Origin: Dehalococcoidia bacterium
GTDB taxonomy: Bacteria; Chloroflexota; Dehalococcoidia; SM23-28-2; RBG-16-64-32
Assembly (NCBI GenBank): GCA_030690405.1
Contig: JAUYGU010000153.1
Location: forward strand, 1 to 23,397
DNA: 23,397 nt
Reading direction: 5' to 3'
Below, one piece after another: positions 1 through 8,809 of this stretch; position 1 is the first letter of the stretch; each line of letters opens with the position of its first letter. The notes beneath the pieces were generated by a model. The model did no database searches. It was not told where the DNA came from and saw nothing but the letters and a program-made list of their open reading frames with translations. The translations under genes were made by a program, and so were the position numbers.

Positions 1-372
1 CACGGCGCCAACACGAAGGCGTTCTTCGCCAGCATGGCGCTGGACGAGCTCGCCGCCCTATCGAAGGCGATGGGCGGCGAGGAGCGCACCGCCTACGGGC
101 TGGCCGGCCTGGGCGACCTCCTCACCACCGGCTACAGCGCCCACAGCCGCAACCGCACCCTGGGGGAGAAGCTGTGCACGGACCCCGACTGGCGGGAGTT
201 CGTGCGCACAAAGACGGTGGAGGGCGTCGCCGCCTGCCGCGCGGCGAAGGAGCTGGCCCACCGGCTGGACGTCTCGACCCCCCTGCTGCACGCCATCTAC
301 GACGTGCTCTTCCTGGACGAGCCCCCGGCGGAGACGATGCGGCTCTTCCTGCGCGACTTCAGCTACGGGTAG
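1..372 (+). CDS. gpsA: Glycerol-3-phosphate dehydrogenase [NAD(P)+], C-terminal part
   Basis: The window opens inside this gene; the reading frame is open from base 1, so the N-terminal NAD-binding half lies upstream. GpsA reduces dihydroxyacetone phosphate to sn-glycerol 3-phosphate in the cytoplasm for phospholipid synthesis. The visible 123 residues match the C-terminal substrate-binding domain: a start like HGANTKAFFASMALDELAAL, then the family hallmark GLAGLGDLLTT followed by SAHSRNRTLG, and a helical tail ending in LRDFSYG. The ATG at base 34 is an internal methionine, not the start. The gene is convergent with the suf operon, with only 10 bp between the two stop codons and no visible terminator. 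I am confident of the family from the GLGDL and SRN motifs. Confidence 0.93.
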   Translation, partial: HGANTKAFFASMALDELAALSKAMGGEERTAYGLAGLGDLLTTGYSAHSRNRTLGEKLCTDPDWREFVRTKTVEGVAACRAAKELAHRLDVSTPLLHAIYDVLFLDEPPAETMRLFLRDFSYG

Positions 373-382
373 AGCCGCGAAC

Positions 383-856
383 CTACGCCTTCTCCTCCGC
401 CTCTTCCAGCGCCTCGTGCAGCGTGTGCCAGGCCAGGGTTGCGCACTTCACGCGCACCGGAAACTTGCGCACGCCCATCAGCGCCTCCAGGTCGCCCAGC
501 GCCTCGAGGTCGATCTCGTCGGAGCCCGTCATCATCGCCGTGAACTCCCGGATCAGCGATTCCGCCTCCTCCACCGGCTTGCCGATGACGGCCTCCGTCA
601 TCAGGGAAGCGGAGGACTGGCTGATGGAGCAGCCGGTGCCGTGGAAGGCGACGTCCTGGATGACGCCGCCGTTGACCAGCAGATCGACGGTGACCTCGTC
701 GCCGCAGAGGGGATTCAACCCCTCGTGGCTGGCCGTCGGCGAGGACAGGGAGCCGCGGTGGCGGGGGTTGCGGTAATGGTCGATGATGACCTGCCGGTAG
801 AGGTCATCGAGCTCCGCCTCCTGGCGGGCGTACTCTTCGTCTTTAGTCGGCGCCAT
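383..856 (-). CDS. sufU: SufU sulfur-relay / scaffold-like protein of the SUF system
   Basis: 157 residues, usual length for SufU. The zinc and sulfur-accepting residues are all present: C51 and D53 (in NPLCGDE), C76 (in GTGCSIS) and C138 (in RVKCATLAW). The roughly 60-residue distance between the second and third cysteines includes the insertion that separates SufU from IscU. In Gram-positive-type SUF systems SufU is a zinc protein that takes persulfide from SufS and passes it to SufBCD. It is the last gene of sufBCDSU and its ATG lies 14 bp inside the end of sufS, so the two are translationally coupled and probably made in equal amounts. No strong Shine-Dalgarno sequence is visible, which fits coupling. 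Confidence 0.95.
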   Translation of the reverse strand: MAPTKDEEYARQEAELDDLYRQVIIDHYRNPRHRGSLSSPTASHEGLNPLCGDEVTVDLLVNGGVIQDVAFHGTGCSISQSSASLMTEAVIGKPVEEAESLIREFTAMMTGSDEIDLEALGDLEALMGVRKFPVRVKCATLAWHTLHEALEEAEEKA

Positions 857-2087
857 TCGCGAAGAAGCTGCGGGCCTTGCTGAGGGCGTCCACCAGGACG
901 TCTACCTCTTCCAGCGTATTGTACACGTAGAAGCTGGCCCGCGCCGTGCCCGCGACGCCCAGGCTGCGCATGAGCGGCTGCGCGCAGTGGTGGCCCGCGC
1001 GCACCGCCACGCCGTGGCGGTCCAGGATAGTCCCGATGTCGTGCGGGTGGAGGTCGGCGTAGTTCACGGACACCACGCCGCCGCGGTCGGCGGCGTCAGG
1101 CGGCCCGTAGATGATCAGCCCCTCCAGCTCTCGGAGACGGTTCAGCGCGTACTCCGTGATCTCGATCTCGTGGGCGCGGACGTTCTCCATGCCAAGGGCG
1201 TCGAGGTAGTCGATGGCGGCGCCGAAGGCGATCACGTCGGCGATGTTCGGGGTGCCCGCCTCGAACTTCCAGGGGATGTCGTTCCAGGTGGCGCCCTCCT
1301 CGGTCACGCGCCGGATCATCTCGCCGCCGGCGAGGAACGGCTCCATCTCCTCCAGCAGCTCGCGGCGGCCGTAGAGTACGCCGACGCCCGTAGGGCCGAG
1401 CATCTTGTGGCTGGAGAACGCGAAGAAGTCGCAGCCCATCGCCTGGACGTCCACCGCCATGTGGGGCGCGCTCTGGGCCCCATCGACGAGCACGGTCGCG
1501 CCGTTGCGGTGGGCCTCCTCCGTGAGGCTCTCGACGGGGTTGATGGTGCCCACGGCGTTGGAGACCTGCGTGACGGCCAGCAGGCGGGTGCGGGCGTCCA
1601 TCAGGTTCTCCAGGCCGTTGAGCTCCAGTGTCTGCGAGTCCGTGATGCCGATGTAGCGCACCGATGCGCCCTTTTCGGCGGCGAGGCGCTGCCAGGGGAT
1701 GATGTTGGAGTGGTGCTCCAGCAGCGTGAGCAGCACCTCCGAGTCCGCCTCCACGTTCGCGCGGCCCCAGGTGTAGGCGACCAGGTTGATCGCTTCCGTG
1801 GTGTTGCGGGTGAACACGATGCACTCCGGCGAGGGGGCGTTGATGAACGCGGCCACCTTCGCCCGCGCCTCCTCGTAGGCGTTCGTCGCCTCCTCGCCCA
1901 GGCAGTGGATGGCGCGGTGGATGTTCGCGTTATAGTGCTCGTAGTAGCGGACCAGCGCCTCGATCACCTGGCGTGGCTTCTGCGACGTCGCCGCGTTGTC
2001 GAAGTAAACCAGCGGCCGACCGTAGACCTCCCGCGAGAGTATCGGGAAATCCTCCCTGATTCGGGCCACGTCGAGGCCGGCCGTCAT
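843..2087 (-). CDS. sufS: Cysteine desulfurase SufS
   Basis: 414-residue PLP enzyme of the group II cysteine desulfurases; it takes sulfur from cysteine to form an enzyme persulfide. The PLP lysine is K228 (in SSHKMLGPTG) and the catalytic cysteine is C368 (in RAGHHCAQPLM), with the short active-site loop typical of SufS. TEAINLV near residue 97 and DGAQSAPH near residue 202 contact PLP. I chose the ATG at base 2087 because it overlaps the sufD stop by four bases (ATGA) and starts at the usual SufS N-terminus (DVARIREDFPIL). A longer in-frame reading to 2297 would run through the sufD coding region. It is fourth in the operon and overlaps sufU by 14 bp. Confidence 0.96.
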   Translation of the reverse strand: MTAGLDVARIREDFPILSREVYGRPLVYFDNAATSQKPRQVIEALVRYYEHYNANIHRAIHCLGEEATNAYEEARAKVAAFINAPSPECIVFTRNTTEAINLVAYTWGRANVEADSEVLLTLLEHHSNIIPWQRLAAEKGASVRYIGITDSQTLELNGLENLMDARTRLLAVTQVSNAVGTINPVESLTEEAHRNGATVLVDGAQSAPHMAVDVQAMGCDFFAFSSHKMLGPTGVGVLYGRRELLEEMEPFLAGGEMIRRVTEEGATWNDIPWKFEAGTPNIADVIAFGAAIDYLDALGMENVRAHEIEITEYALNRLRELEGLIIYGPPDAADRGGVVSVNYADLHPHDIGTILDRHGVAVRAGHHCAQPLMRSLGVAGTARASFYVYNTLEEVDVLVDALSKARSFFANGAD

Positions 2088-3421
2088 GACGTGAACCCGT
2101 GCTTGAACCCGCGCAGCGCCGCCAGCGTCAGCCTCTCCAGGTAAGCGCGCAGCGGCGCGACCCGCACGCTGTCCGTGATCTCGCTGGCGAAGCCCTGTAT
2201 CAGGAGGGCGCTGGCCTTCTCCAGGTCCAGGCCGCGGCTGCGCATGTAGAAGATGGCGTCCTCGGTCACCGTTCCGGCGGTCGCGCCGTGGCCGCACTTC
2301 ACATCGTCGGCGTAGATCTCCAGGCTGGGCTTGCTGTCCACCTCCGCCTTCTCCGAGAGGAGGAGGTTCTTGTCCTCCTGGTACGCGTCCGTCTTAACGG
2401 CCCCCGGCCGTACCAACACGGTGCCCCCGAACACGGCCCTGGACTCGCCGTCCAGGATACCCCTGTAGTAGAGGCGGCTGGTGCAGTGGGGCTTCGCGTG
2501 GTCGATGTTGATGTAGTTATCGAGGTGCTGCCTGCCGGCCGTCACGTAGAGGCCGTTCAGACGGCTGGAGCCTCCCGGCCCGTCCAGCACGACGCGAAGG
2601 TCGTTGCGGCCGATGAGAGCGCCCATTGAGTAGCAGAGTGAGAAGTAGGTGCTGTCCCGCGCCTGGTCCACGCGCGTGCTGGCGACGTGGAAGGCGTCCC
2701 CGCGCTCCAGCATGAGCTTGTAGTGGTCCACCTGCGCCCCGTCTTCCAGCGCGATCTCCGTCACGGCGTTCGTCAGGTAGCGGGCGCCGCCGAGGCCGAT
2801 GTAGCTCTCGATGACGGTGGCCCTGCTGTTCGCGCCGGCGACGACGAGCGTCCGCGGGTGCGAGACCGACGGCGCGCCTTCGGACGTCGAGACGAACACC
2901 AGGTGCACGGGCGTCTTGAGCTCGGCCCCATCCGGTAGATGGACGAAGGCGCCGTCGCTGAGGAAGGCCGTGTTGATGGCCGTGAAGCCGCTGTCCTCGA
3001 AGCCTGCGTGTTGGGCCAGGTGCCGCTGGACGAGCGGCCCACCGGCGCGCACCGCCTCCGCCAGGCTGGCGACGCGCGCACCGGAAGCGGGCGCCGCGGT
3101 CGATAGCGCCGGTGAGTAGCGGCCGTTCACGAAGACGACGTTGTGCCAGCCATCGTCCCAGACGATGGCCGACCGTATTTCGTCCGGCCTGACCGCCGGC
3201 GCGGGCGCGGCGGAGTAGGCGAAGCCGCCTTCGGCGATGGGGGCGACGTTGGTGTACTTCCAGGGCTCGTTGCCGCGGCGCGCGGTGGGGAACCCCAGCT
3301 CTGCGAAGCGGGAGATCGCCCGCTCGCGGAGCTCGCGGAGCCAGGCAGGCTCGCCGGGCGGGGCCTCAAACGTCCGGAAGTCGCTGAGGTAGGTGTCGTA
3401 CGGGGCGACGGCCTGGGTCAT
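2084..3421 (-). CDS. sufD: SufD, SUF scaffold subunit
   Basis: 445 residues. SufD pairs with SufB on a SufC dimer to form the SufBC2D scaffold where Fe-S clusters are built. The C-terminal beta-helix region is clear: SRAVFGGTVLVRPGA, then EIYADDVKCGHGAT with C376 and H378, the latter matching the conserved histidine that helps hold the nascent cluster at the SufB-SufD interface. The N-terminal helical part (GNEPWKYTNV near residue 50) is also typical. ATG start at 3421, 13 bp after the sufC stop; only a weak AGGA lies upstream. The stop overlaps the sufS start in an ATGA junction. Confidence 0.95.
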   Translation of the reverse strand: MTQAVAPYDTYLSDFRTFEAPPGEPAWLRELRERAISRFAELGFPTARRGNEPWKYTNVAPIAEGGFAYSAAPAPAVRPDEIRSAIVWDDGWHNVVFVNGRYSPALSTAAPASGARVASLAEAVRAGGPLVQRHLAQHAGFEDSGFTAINTAFLSDGAFVHLPDGAELKTPVHLVFVSTSEGAPSVSHPRTLVVAGANSRATVIESYIGLGGARYLTNAVTEIALEDGAQVDHYKLMLERGDAFHVASTRVDQARDSTYFSLCYSMGALIGRNDLRVVLDGPGGSSRLNGLYVTAGRQHLDNYINIDHAKPHCTSRLYYRGILDGESRAVFGGTVLVRPGAVKTDAYQEDKNLLLSEKAEVDSKPSLEIYADDVKCGHGATAGTVTEDAIFYMRSRGLDLEKASALLIQGFASEITDSVRVAPLRAYLERLTLAALRGFKHGFTS

Positions 3422-3434
3422 ATCGCGACCGGTC

Positions 3435-4236
<802 letters not shown>

Positions 4237-4244
<8 letters not shown>

Positions 4245-5691
4245 CGGTCCCTTCCAGACTCACCTTAAGCAGCTGCGAGGCCTCCAGCGCGAACTCGAAC
4301 GGCAGCTCCTGGAACACGCCACGGCAAAAGCCGTTGATAATCATCTGCTGGGCGTTCTCCTCCGAGATGCCGCGCTGCCGGCAGTAGAAGAGCTGGTCGT
4401 CGCTGACCTTGGAGGTGGTAGCCTCGTGCTCCATGCGGGCCGTCGGGTTGCGCACCTCGATGTAGGGCACGGTGTGAGCGCCGCACTTGTCGCCTATCAG
4501 CAGGGAGTCGCAGCGAGTGAAGTTCCGCGCGCCGGTGGCCGTGGGCATGATCTTCACCAGACCGCGGTAGGTGTTCTGCCCGTGGCCGGCGGAGATCCCC
4601 TTGGCGACGATCGTGCTGCGGGTGTTCTTACCGATGTGCGTCATCTTCGTACCGGTATCGGCCTGCTGGTAGTTGTTGACCAGCGCCACGGAGTAGAACT
4701 CGCCGACGGAGTTATCGCCCTGGAGGATCACGCTGGGGTACTTCCAGGTGATGGCGGAGCCGGTCTCAACCTGCGTCCAGGAGATCTTGGAGTTCACGCC
4801 GGCGGCCTTGCCCCGCTTGGTGACGAAGTTGTAGACGCCGCCCTTGCCCTCCTTGTCGCCCGGGTACCAGTTCTGGAGCGTGGAGTACTTGATCTCGGCG
4901 TCGTCCAGGGCGACAAGCTCCACGACGGCGGCGTGAAGCTGGGTCGTCTTGCGGATCGGCGCCGTGCAGCCCTCCAGGTAGCTTACGTAGGCGCCCTTGT
5001 CCGCGATGATGAGCGTCCGCTCAAACTGGCCCGTGCCCTCCGTGTTGATCCGGAAGTAGGTCATCAGCTCCAGCGGGCAGCGGACGCCCGGCGGCACGTA
5101 GGCGAAGGAGCCGTCGCTGAAGACGGCGGAGTTGAGGGTGGCGTAGAAGTTATCGGTGTAGGGGACGACGGAGCCGAGGTACTTCTTCACGAGTTCAGGG
5201 TGCTTCTGGACGGCCTCGTTGAAGGAGCAGAAGATGATCCCCAGCTCCTCCAGCCTCTTCTGGAAGGTCGTCGCCACGGAGACGCTGTCGAAGACGGCGT
5301 CCACGGCCACGCCGCTGAGCTTCTTCTGCTCGTCCAGGGGGATGCCCAGCTTGTTGAACGCCGCCAGGAGCTCCGGGTCGACTTCGTCCATGCTCTCGGG
5401 GCGCTTCTCCTTGAGCGGGGACGAGTAGTAGTACATGTCCTGGAAGTCGACCGGCGGGTGGCTGATTTTGGCCCACTTCGGCTCCTCGTAGTCCAGCGTC
5501 ATCCAGTAGCGGTAGGCCTTGAGACGCCACTGGAGCATCCAGTCGGGCTCGCCCTTCTTGGCGGAGATGAGGCGTATCGTGTCCTCGTTCAACCCCTTGG
5601 GGGCGAGGTCCGTGTCTATCTCGGTGACGAAGCCCCACTTGTAATCGGAGGACAGGTCCTTCGTCTTACGGGAGATTACTCTGGGAGTCAA
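4237..5691 (-). CDS. sufB: SufB, SUF scaffold subunit
   Basis: 484 residues, full length. SufB receives sulfur and carries the nascent Fe-S cluster with SufD. C242 (in EGCTAPI) and C394 (in TRCDSLLIG) match the two cysteines important for sulfur transfer and cluster assembly; the C-terminal beta-helix ends with the usual [13 protein letters not shown] stretch. The start is a TTG at 5691 with a strong GAGGAG seven bases upstream; no ATG lies nearby. It is the first gene of the operon, about 78 nt downstream of the predicted transcription start. No suf repressor gene (sufR or iscR type) is adjacent, so any regulator must be encoded elsewhere. Confidence 0.97.
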
Positions 5692-5746
5692 CGCTTCGCT
5701 CCTCGGTCCACGCTCATCGGGCTCCCCGCGAGGCTATTTGGAAACA

Positions 5747-5780
5747 TTCGACTGTATAAATCTCCACTTCGGCTGTATAA
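5747..5780. promoter_or_regulatory. Paired 13-bp direct repeats over the sufB promoter (candidate operator)
   Basis: TTCGACTGTATAA at 5747-5759 and TTCGGCTGTATAA at 5768-5780 agree at 12 of 13 positions and lie exactly 21 bp apart, two helical turns, so both face the same side of the DNA. One copy covers the sufB -10 and start point; the other lies just downstream. The first copy is part of GACTGTATAAATC (5750-5762), which on the minus strand agrees at 11 of 13 positions with the core of the type 1 IscR site (GACTRWWWYAGTC). The layout suggests repression by an Rrf2-family or similar Fe-S regulator. The regulator identity is inference. Confidence 0.45.
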
Positions 5781-5805
5781 TAGCACGCGGGCCCTCTTCT
5801 GGCAA
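5777..5805 (-). promoter_or_regulatory. Promoter of the suf operon
   Basis: On the minus strand, a -35 box TTGCCA (5800-5805, five of six to consensus), a 17-bp spacer, and an extended -10 TGC-TATTAT (TGC 5783-5785, TATTAT 5777-5782). Predicted start near 5770, giving a leader of about 78 nt before the sufB TTG. This is among the best-formed promoters in the window. Confidence 0.55.
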
Positions 5806-5850
5806 CGTCTGGCGGCCCCGCTTGAGGCGATTCCCGGCCCATGTTTCGCC

Positions 5851-5880
5851 TTGACCGCCCGAACAGGCCGGTGCTACGTT
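5851..5880 (+). promoter_or_regulatory. Promoter of the IscS-type desulfurase gene
   Basis: TTGACC (5851-5856), an 18-bp spacer, and an extended -10 TGC-TACGTT (-10 at 5875-5880). The expected start is at about 5887-5888, on the A of the ATG at 5888, so the mRNA would be leaderless. There is no Shine-Dalgarno sequence before that ATG, which agrees. Confidence 0.45.
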
Positions 5881-5887
5881 GGCTTCG

Positions 5888-7096
5888 ATGCAAAAGCGCC
5901 CATACGGGCGGGCGTCTGCCCGCATATATCTGGACCACGCGGCGACCACGCCCCTGGACCCCCGCGTCCTGGAGGCGATGCTCCCCTACCTCCGCGACTT
6001 CTGGGGCAACCCCTCCAGCCTCTACGCCGAGGCGCAGGAGGCGCGCAAGGGGCTGGACGCCGCCCGCCGCGCCATCGCCGGCATCCTGGGCTGCAACCCC
6101 CGCGAGGTCATCTTCACCTCCGGCGGCTCCGAGAGCGACGCCCTCGCCCTGCGCGGCGTAGCCTACGCGAGCCGCCGCCGCGGCAGCCACATCGTCACCT
6201 CCGCCGTAGAGCACCACGCCGTCCTCCACACCGCCGAGCGGCTGGAGCAGGAGGGATTCCGCGTCACCTACCTGCCGGTGGACAGCGAGGGGTTCGTCGA
6301 CCTGGCGGAGCTGGAGCGGGTCGTCGGCGAGGAGACGACCCTGGTGAGCATCATGCTTGCCAACAATGAGGTCGGCACGATCGAGCCGAGCGCGGAGGCG
6401 GTGCGCATCGTCAAGGCGAAGAACCCGCACGCCGCGTTCCACACCGACGCCGTCCAGGCGGTGGGTGCGCTGGACGCCGGCGTCGACCGGCTGGGCGTCG
6501 ACCTGCTCTCCATCGGGGCGCACAAGTTCTACGGCCCCAAGGGCGTCGGCGCCCTCTACGTGCGCAGCCGCACGCCCCTGCAGCCGCAGGCCCTGGGCGG
6601 CGCCCAGGAGAAGGACCGACGCGCGGGCACGGAGAACGTGCCGTACATCGTCGGTATGGCGAAGGCGATGGAGCTGGCCTACGAGGAGTTCGATTCGCGC
6701 AACGCCCACTGCCAGGCCTTGCGGGACCGGCTGCTGGACGAGATGCCGGCGCGCATACCACTTACGCACGTCACCGGACCGAAGGACCGCGAGCGACGGC
6801 TCTCCAACAACGCCTCGGTCTGCTTCGAGTACATCGAGGGGGAGGCGATCCTGATGGCGCTCGACCTGCAGGGCGTGGCCGCGTCCAGCGGCTCCGCCTG
6901 CACGTCGGGCTCCCTGGAGCCATCGCACGTGCTGACGGCGATGGGCGTGCCGGAGGAGCTGGCGCGCGGCAGCCTGCGCCTCAGCGTGGGCACGGACAAC
7001 ACGATGGAGGAGATCGACTACGTGCTGGAGGTGCTGCCGGGGATCGTGTCGCGGCTGCGGTCGCTCTCGCCGACGTGGCCGGAGCGGGTCATCTGA
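5888..7096 (+). CDS. Cysteine desulfurase, IscS/NifS type
   Basis: 402 residues, group I cysteine desulfurase. The PLP lysine is K213 (in SIGAHKFYGPKG), with the PLP-binding histidine in VEHHAVL near residue 109. The catalytic cysteine is C338 in the long flexible loop SSGSACTSGSLEPSHV, the IscS/NifS arrangement rather than the SufS one. It could supply sulfur for Fe-S assembly or for tRNA thiolation; no iscU, iscA, mnmA or thiI is adjacent to settle this. I chose the ATG at 5888, where the predicted leaderless transcript begins; a TTG three codons upstream (5879) would lie before the transcription start. Divergent from sufB and followed by nuoB. Residues about 6-12 are encoded by a palindrome that recurs near the start of the mutase gene at 22249. 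Confidence 0.94.
   Translation: MQKRPYGRASARIYLDHAATTPLDPRVLEAMLPYLRDFWGNPSSLYAEAQEARKGLDAARRAIAGILGCNPREVIFTSGGSESDALALRGVAYASRRRGSHIVTSAVEHHAVLHTAERLEQEGFRVTYLPVDSEGFVDLAELERVVGEETTLVSIMLANNEVGTIEPSAEAVRIVKAKNPHAAFHTDAVQAVGALDAGVDRLGVDLLSIGAHKFYGPKGVGALYVRSRTPLQPQALGGAQEKDRRAGTENVPYIVGMAKAMELAYEEFDSRNAHCQALRDRLLDEMPARIPLTHVTGPKDRERRLSNNASVCFEYIEGEAILMALDLQGVAASSGSACTSGSLEPSHVLTAMGVPEELARGSLRLSVGTDNTMEEIDYVLEVLPGIVSRLRSLSPTWPERVI
5904..5922. repeat. Palindromic motif inside the desulfurase coding start (copy 1)
   Basis: ACGGGCGGGCGTCTGCCCG: 7-bp arms (one G-T pair) around a GCGT loop. It agrees at 18 of 19 positions with 22318-22336, which is also inside the first codons of a gene but read in another frame. 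In sequence this GC-rich, chance cannot be excluded. Confidence 0.4.
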
Positions 7097-7115
7097 GTAT
7101 CGTATGAGTATCGTA
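7094..7115. repeat. Perfect 11-bp tandem duplication at the desulfurase stop codon
   Basis: TGAGTATCGTA occurs twice in direct tandem (7094-7104 and 7105-7115). The first copy contains the TGA stop of the desulfurase gene. It looks like a small slippage duplication; no function is evident. Confidence 0.8.
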
Positions 7116-7116
7116 G

Positions 7117-7138
7117 GCGGGTAGCTTTAGCTGCCCGC
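7117..7138 (+). terminator. Hairpin between desulfurase and nuoB genes, possible terminator
   Basis: GCGGGTAGC (7117-7125), loop TTTA, GCTGCCCGC (7130-7138): a 9-bp stem with one T-G pair. No T-tract follows, so it is a weak candidate for an intrinsic terminator; it may instead be an RNA-stabilising or repeat-type hairpin. Confidence 0.35.
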
Positions 7139-7150
7139 AGCAGGCCTTCG

Positions 7151-7159
7151 TGATACAAT
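7151..7159 (+). promoter_or_regulatory. Extended -10 promoter element of nuoB
   Basis: TGA-TACAAT (TACAAT 7154-7159). No clear -35 box at the usual distance. The predicted start near 7166 leaves a 13-nt leader before the nuoB ATG, containing AGGG. Confidence 0.35.
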
Positions 7160-7178
7160 TCGCAAACAGGGTTCCAAG

Positions 7179-7799
7179 ATGGACGAAGCGCTGATCACAG
7201 TCCGAGACGACAGCGGCATCGACGAGGCGGTACGCAAGAACATCCTGCTCGCCTCGGTGGACGGCGTCGTCAGCTGGGCGCGGCGTTCGTCGCTATGGCC
7301 GGTGATGTTCGGCCTCGCCTGCTGCGCGATCGAGATGATCGCCACGGCGACGCCCCGCTACGACCTCGCCCGCTTCGGCGCCGAGGTGATGCGCGCCTCG
7401 CCGCGACAGTCGGACCTGATGATCGTCGCCGGCACCGTCACCTGGAAGATGGCGCCGCCGGTGCGGCGGATATACCTCCAGATGGCGGAGCCGCGCTGGG
7501 TGATCTCCATGGGCAGCTGCGCCACCATCGGCGGCCCCTTCGCCTACGGCTACAGCACCCTCCCCGGCGTCAACCTCATCCTCCCCGTTGACGTCTACGT
7601 CCCCGGCTGCCCGCCGCGGCCGGAGTCGCTCTTGCAGGGGCTCATGCTGCTGCAGGAGAAGATCAAGAAGCACGGCACGATCAACCCGCCGGAGCGCAGG
7701 CAGCCCAGCGGCGACTTCTCCCGCTACCTGCCGGAGGGCGACCCGATCCGCCGCGAGCTGGAGTCGCTCTTCCCGCCGTACGTCAAGGCGCAGGCCTGA
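7179..7799 (+). CDS. nuoB: NADH-quinone oxidoreductase subunit B (NuoB)
   Basis: 206 residues. NuoB carries cluster N2, the last Fe-S centre before quinone in respiratory complex I, at the base of the peripheral arm. All four ligands are visible: the tandem C48-C49 (in GLACCAIEM), C114 (in MGSCATIGG) and C144 (in [10 protein letters not shown]). The ATG at 7179 has a nearby AGGG. None of nuoA, C, D, H or J-N is adjacent, so the gene sits apart from the usual operon; either complex I genes are scattered in this genome or this is an extra copy. Its last 17 bp overlap the end of the convergent sodX gene. The loop after C114 ([15 protein letters not shown]) differs somewhat from the common sequence, but no ligand is lost. 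Confidence 0.95.
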   Translation: MDEALITVRDDSGIDEAVRKNILLASVDGVVSWARRSSLWPVMFGLACCAIEMIATATPRYDLARFGAEVMRASPRQSDLMIVAGTVTWKMAPPVRRIYLQMAEPRWVISMGSCATIGGPFAYGYSTLPGVNLILPVDVYVPGCPPRPESLLQGLMLLQEKIKKHGTINPPERRQPSGDFSRYLPEGDPIRRELESLFPPYVKAQA

Positions 7800-8217
7800 G
7801 CCGCCGCATCCGGTTCGGCGGCCAGTACACGAACCAGGCTCGCGCCTGGATGCACTCGCGCCCCACCGGCCCGAAGTCGCGGCCGTCCGTGCTGGACTCC
7901 GGCGCGTCGCCCAGGAGCAGCCACTCACCCTCGCCCAGCGTCCAGGTGCGCCCGCCGACGGTCACTGTCTCGCCCGGCGCGCCGGCGATGCGCTTGATGA
8001 TGCGCATCCCCTGCCGTTGCGGGTGAGAGGCGAGGACGACGTCGCCCCGCCGGGGCGCGTCACCGCGATAGGCCAGCCGGTCGAACAGGACGTACTCGCC
8101 GGGGGCCAGCGTCGGATACATGCTCGGCCCGCGGACGACGGCGCGTCGCGCCGTCAAGAAGGCGAGCGCCTGGTAGACGCCGGGGAGTCTGAGCACGAGG
8201 CGCGAGAGCGAGTTCAT
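7783..8217 (-). CDS. sodX: Nickel superoxide dismutase maturation protease (S26 signal peptidase family)
   Basis: 144-residue S26-type peptidase. The catalytic dyad is S32 (in GPSMYPTL) and K75 (in MRIIKRIAG), followed by the family box [19 protein letters not shown]. The short length and location next to sodN identify it as the protease that removes the leader of nickel SOD so that the N-terminal histidine can bind nickel. There is a weakly hydrophobic N-terminal stretch but no strong transmembrane helix. ATG start at 8217. It is divergent from sodN across 75 bp that contain a shared inverted repeat, so the pair is probably co-regulated. Convergent with nuoB with a 17-bp overlap. Confidence 0.9.
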   Translation of the reverse strand: MNSLSRLVLRLPGVYQALAFLTARRAVVRGPSMYPTLAPGEYVLFDRLAYRGDAPRRGDVVLASHPQRQGMRIIKRIAGAPGETVTVGGRTWTLGEGEWLLLGDAPESSTDGRDFGPVGRECIQARAWFVYWPPNRMRRLRPAP

Positions 8218-8244
8218 CGGCGGGCTGGCTTACTTCGATCGCTT

Positions 8245-8260
8245 TGTAGTAAATTCTACA
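8245..8260. promoter_or_regulatory. Inverted repeat between sodX and sodN (candidate operator over divergent -10 boxes)
   Basis: TGTAG (8245-8249), six bases TAAATT, CTACA (8256-8260): perfect 5-bp arms. On the minus strand the repeat contains TAGAAT (8253-8258), a likely -10 for sodX; on the plus strand TAAATT (8250-8255) is a possible -10 for sodN. A protein bound here would block both. A nickel- or metal-sensing regulator is the natural guess, but the site does not clearly match a known Nur or Fur box. Confidence 0.4.
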
Positions 8261-8292
8261 GCGCAAACATCTCTTAGAAGGAGGCCACTCCC

Positions 8293-8796
8293 ATGCCCGT
8301 ACGTCACGCGTTCGCCCTGCTGAACCGCCTCTTCCCCGCCGAGGAGGCCCACGCCCACTGCGATATCCCCTGCGGCATCTACGACCCGCACCTGGCGCAG
8401 ATCGGCGCGCTCACCTGCATCCGCATGAACCCGCTGATCGAGGCGGCGGAGCCGCCGGCGATGGAGAAGGCGGCCCGCGACTCCTACATGCACAAGCTGG
8501 CCCGCTACACGGCGACGAAGGAGCACCACGCCGAGCTGGTGAAGCACGAGGTGCGCATCATCCGCGGCGACTTCTTCAAGCCGGACAACAGCCCCGAAGG
8601 CCTCGGCGAGCTTGTCGAAGGCATCATGAAGACGGCCTCGGCGGTGCGGCAGAACATCGACGCGGCGGCGGCCGAGAAGCTGCTCGCGCTGGTGAACGAC
8701 TTCGCGGAGGCGTTCTGGAAAGCGAAGGGGGTGGCGACGAAGCGCCAGCCGTCGAACCAGGCCGTCGGCGGCGAGGTCGTGCTGCCCGCGGCGTAG
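8293..8796 (+). CDS. sodN: Nickel superoxide dismutase
   Basis: 167-residue precursor. The nickel hook is visible as H22-C23-D-I-P-C27-G-I-Y30; cleavage after A21 exposes H22 as the N-terminus, and the H22 amine and imidazole with C23 and C27 bind nickel. Y30 is the conserved gatekeeper tyrosine. The 21-residue leader (MPVRHAFALLNRLFPAEEAHA) is a short pro-sequence rather than a Sec signal. The remainder is the expected four-helix bundle. The enzyme converts superoxide to oxygen and hydrogen peroxide and would protect Fe-S enzymes such as those encoded nearby. ATG with AAGGAGG eight bases upstream, the best ribosome site in this part of the window, implies high expression. Divergent from its protease gene. 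Confidence 0.97.
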   Translation: MPVRHAFALLNRLFPAEEAHAHCDIPCGIYDPHLAQIGALTCIRMNPLIEAAEPPAMEKAARDSYMHKLARYTATKEHHAELVKHEVRIIRGDFFKPDNSPEGLGELVEGIMKTASAVRQNIDAAAAEKLLALVNDFAEAFWKAKGVATKRQPSNQAVGGEVVLPAA

Positions 8797-8809
8797 CCGA
8801 CCGCCTGCT

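Noticed and set aside
2088..2297. N-terminal extension of SufS to 2297
   Set aside because: It would be read through the sufD coding region in another frame. The ATG at 2087 overlaps the sufD stop and gives the normal SufS start.
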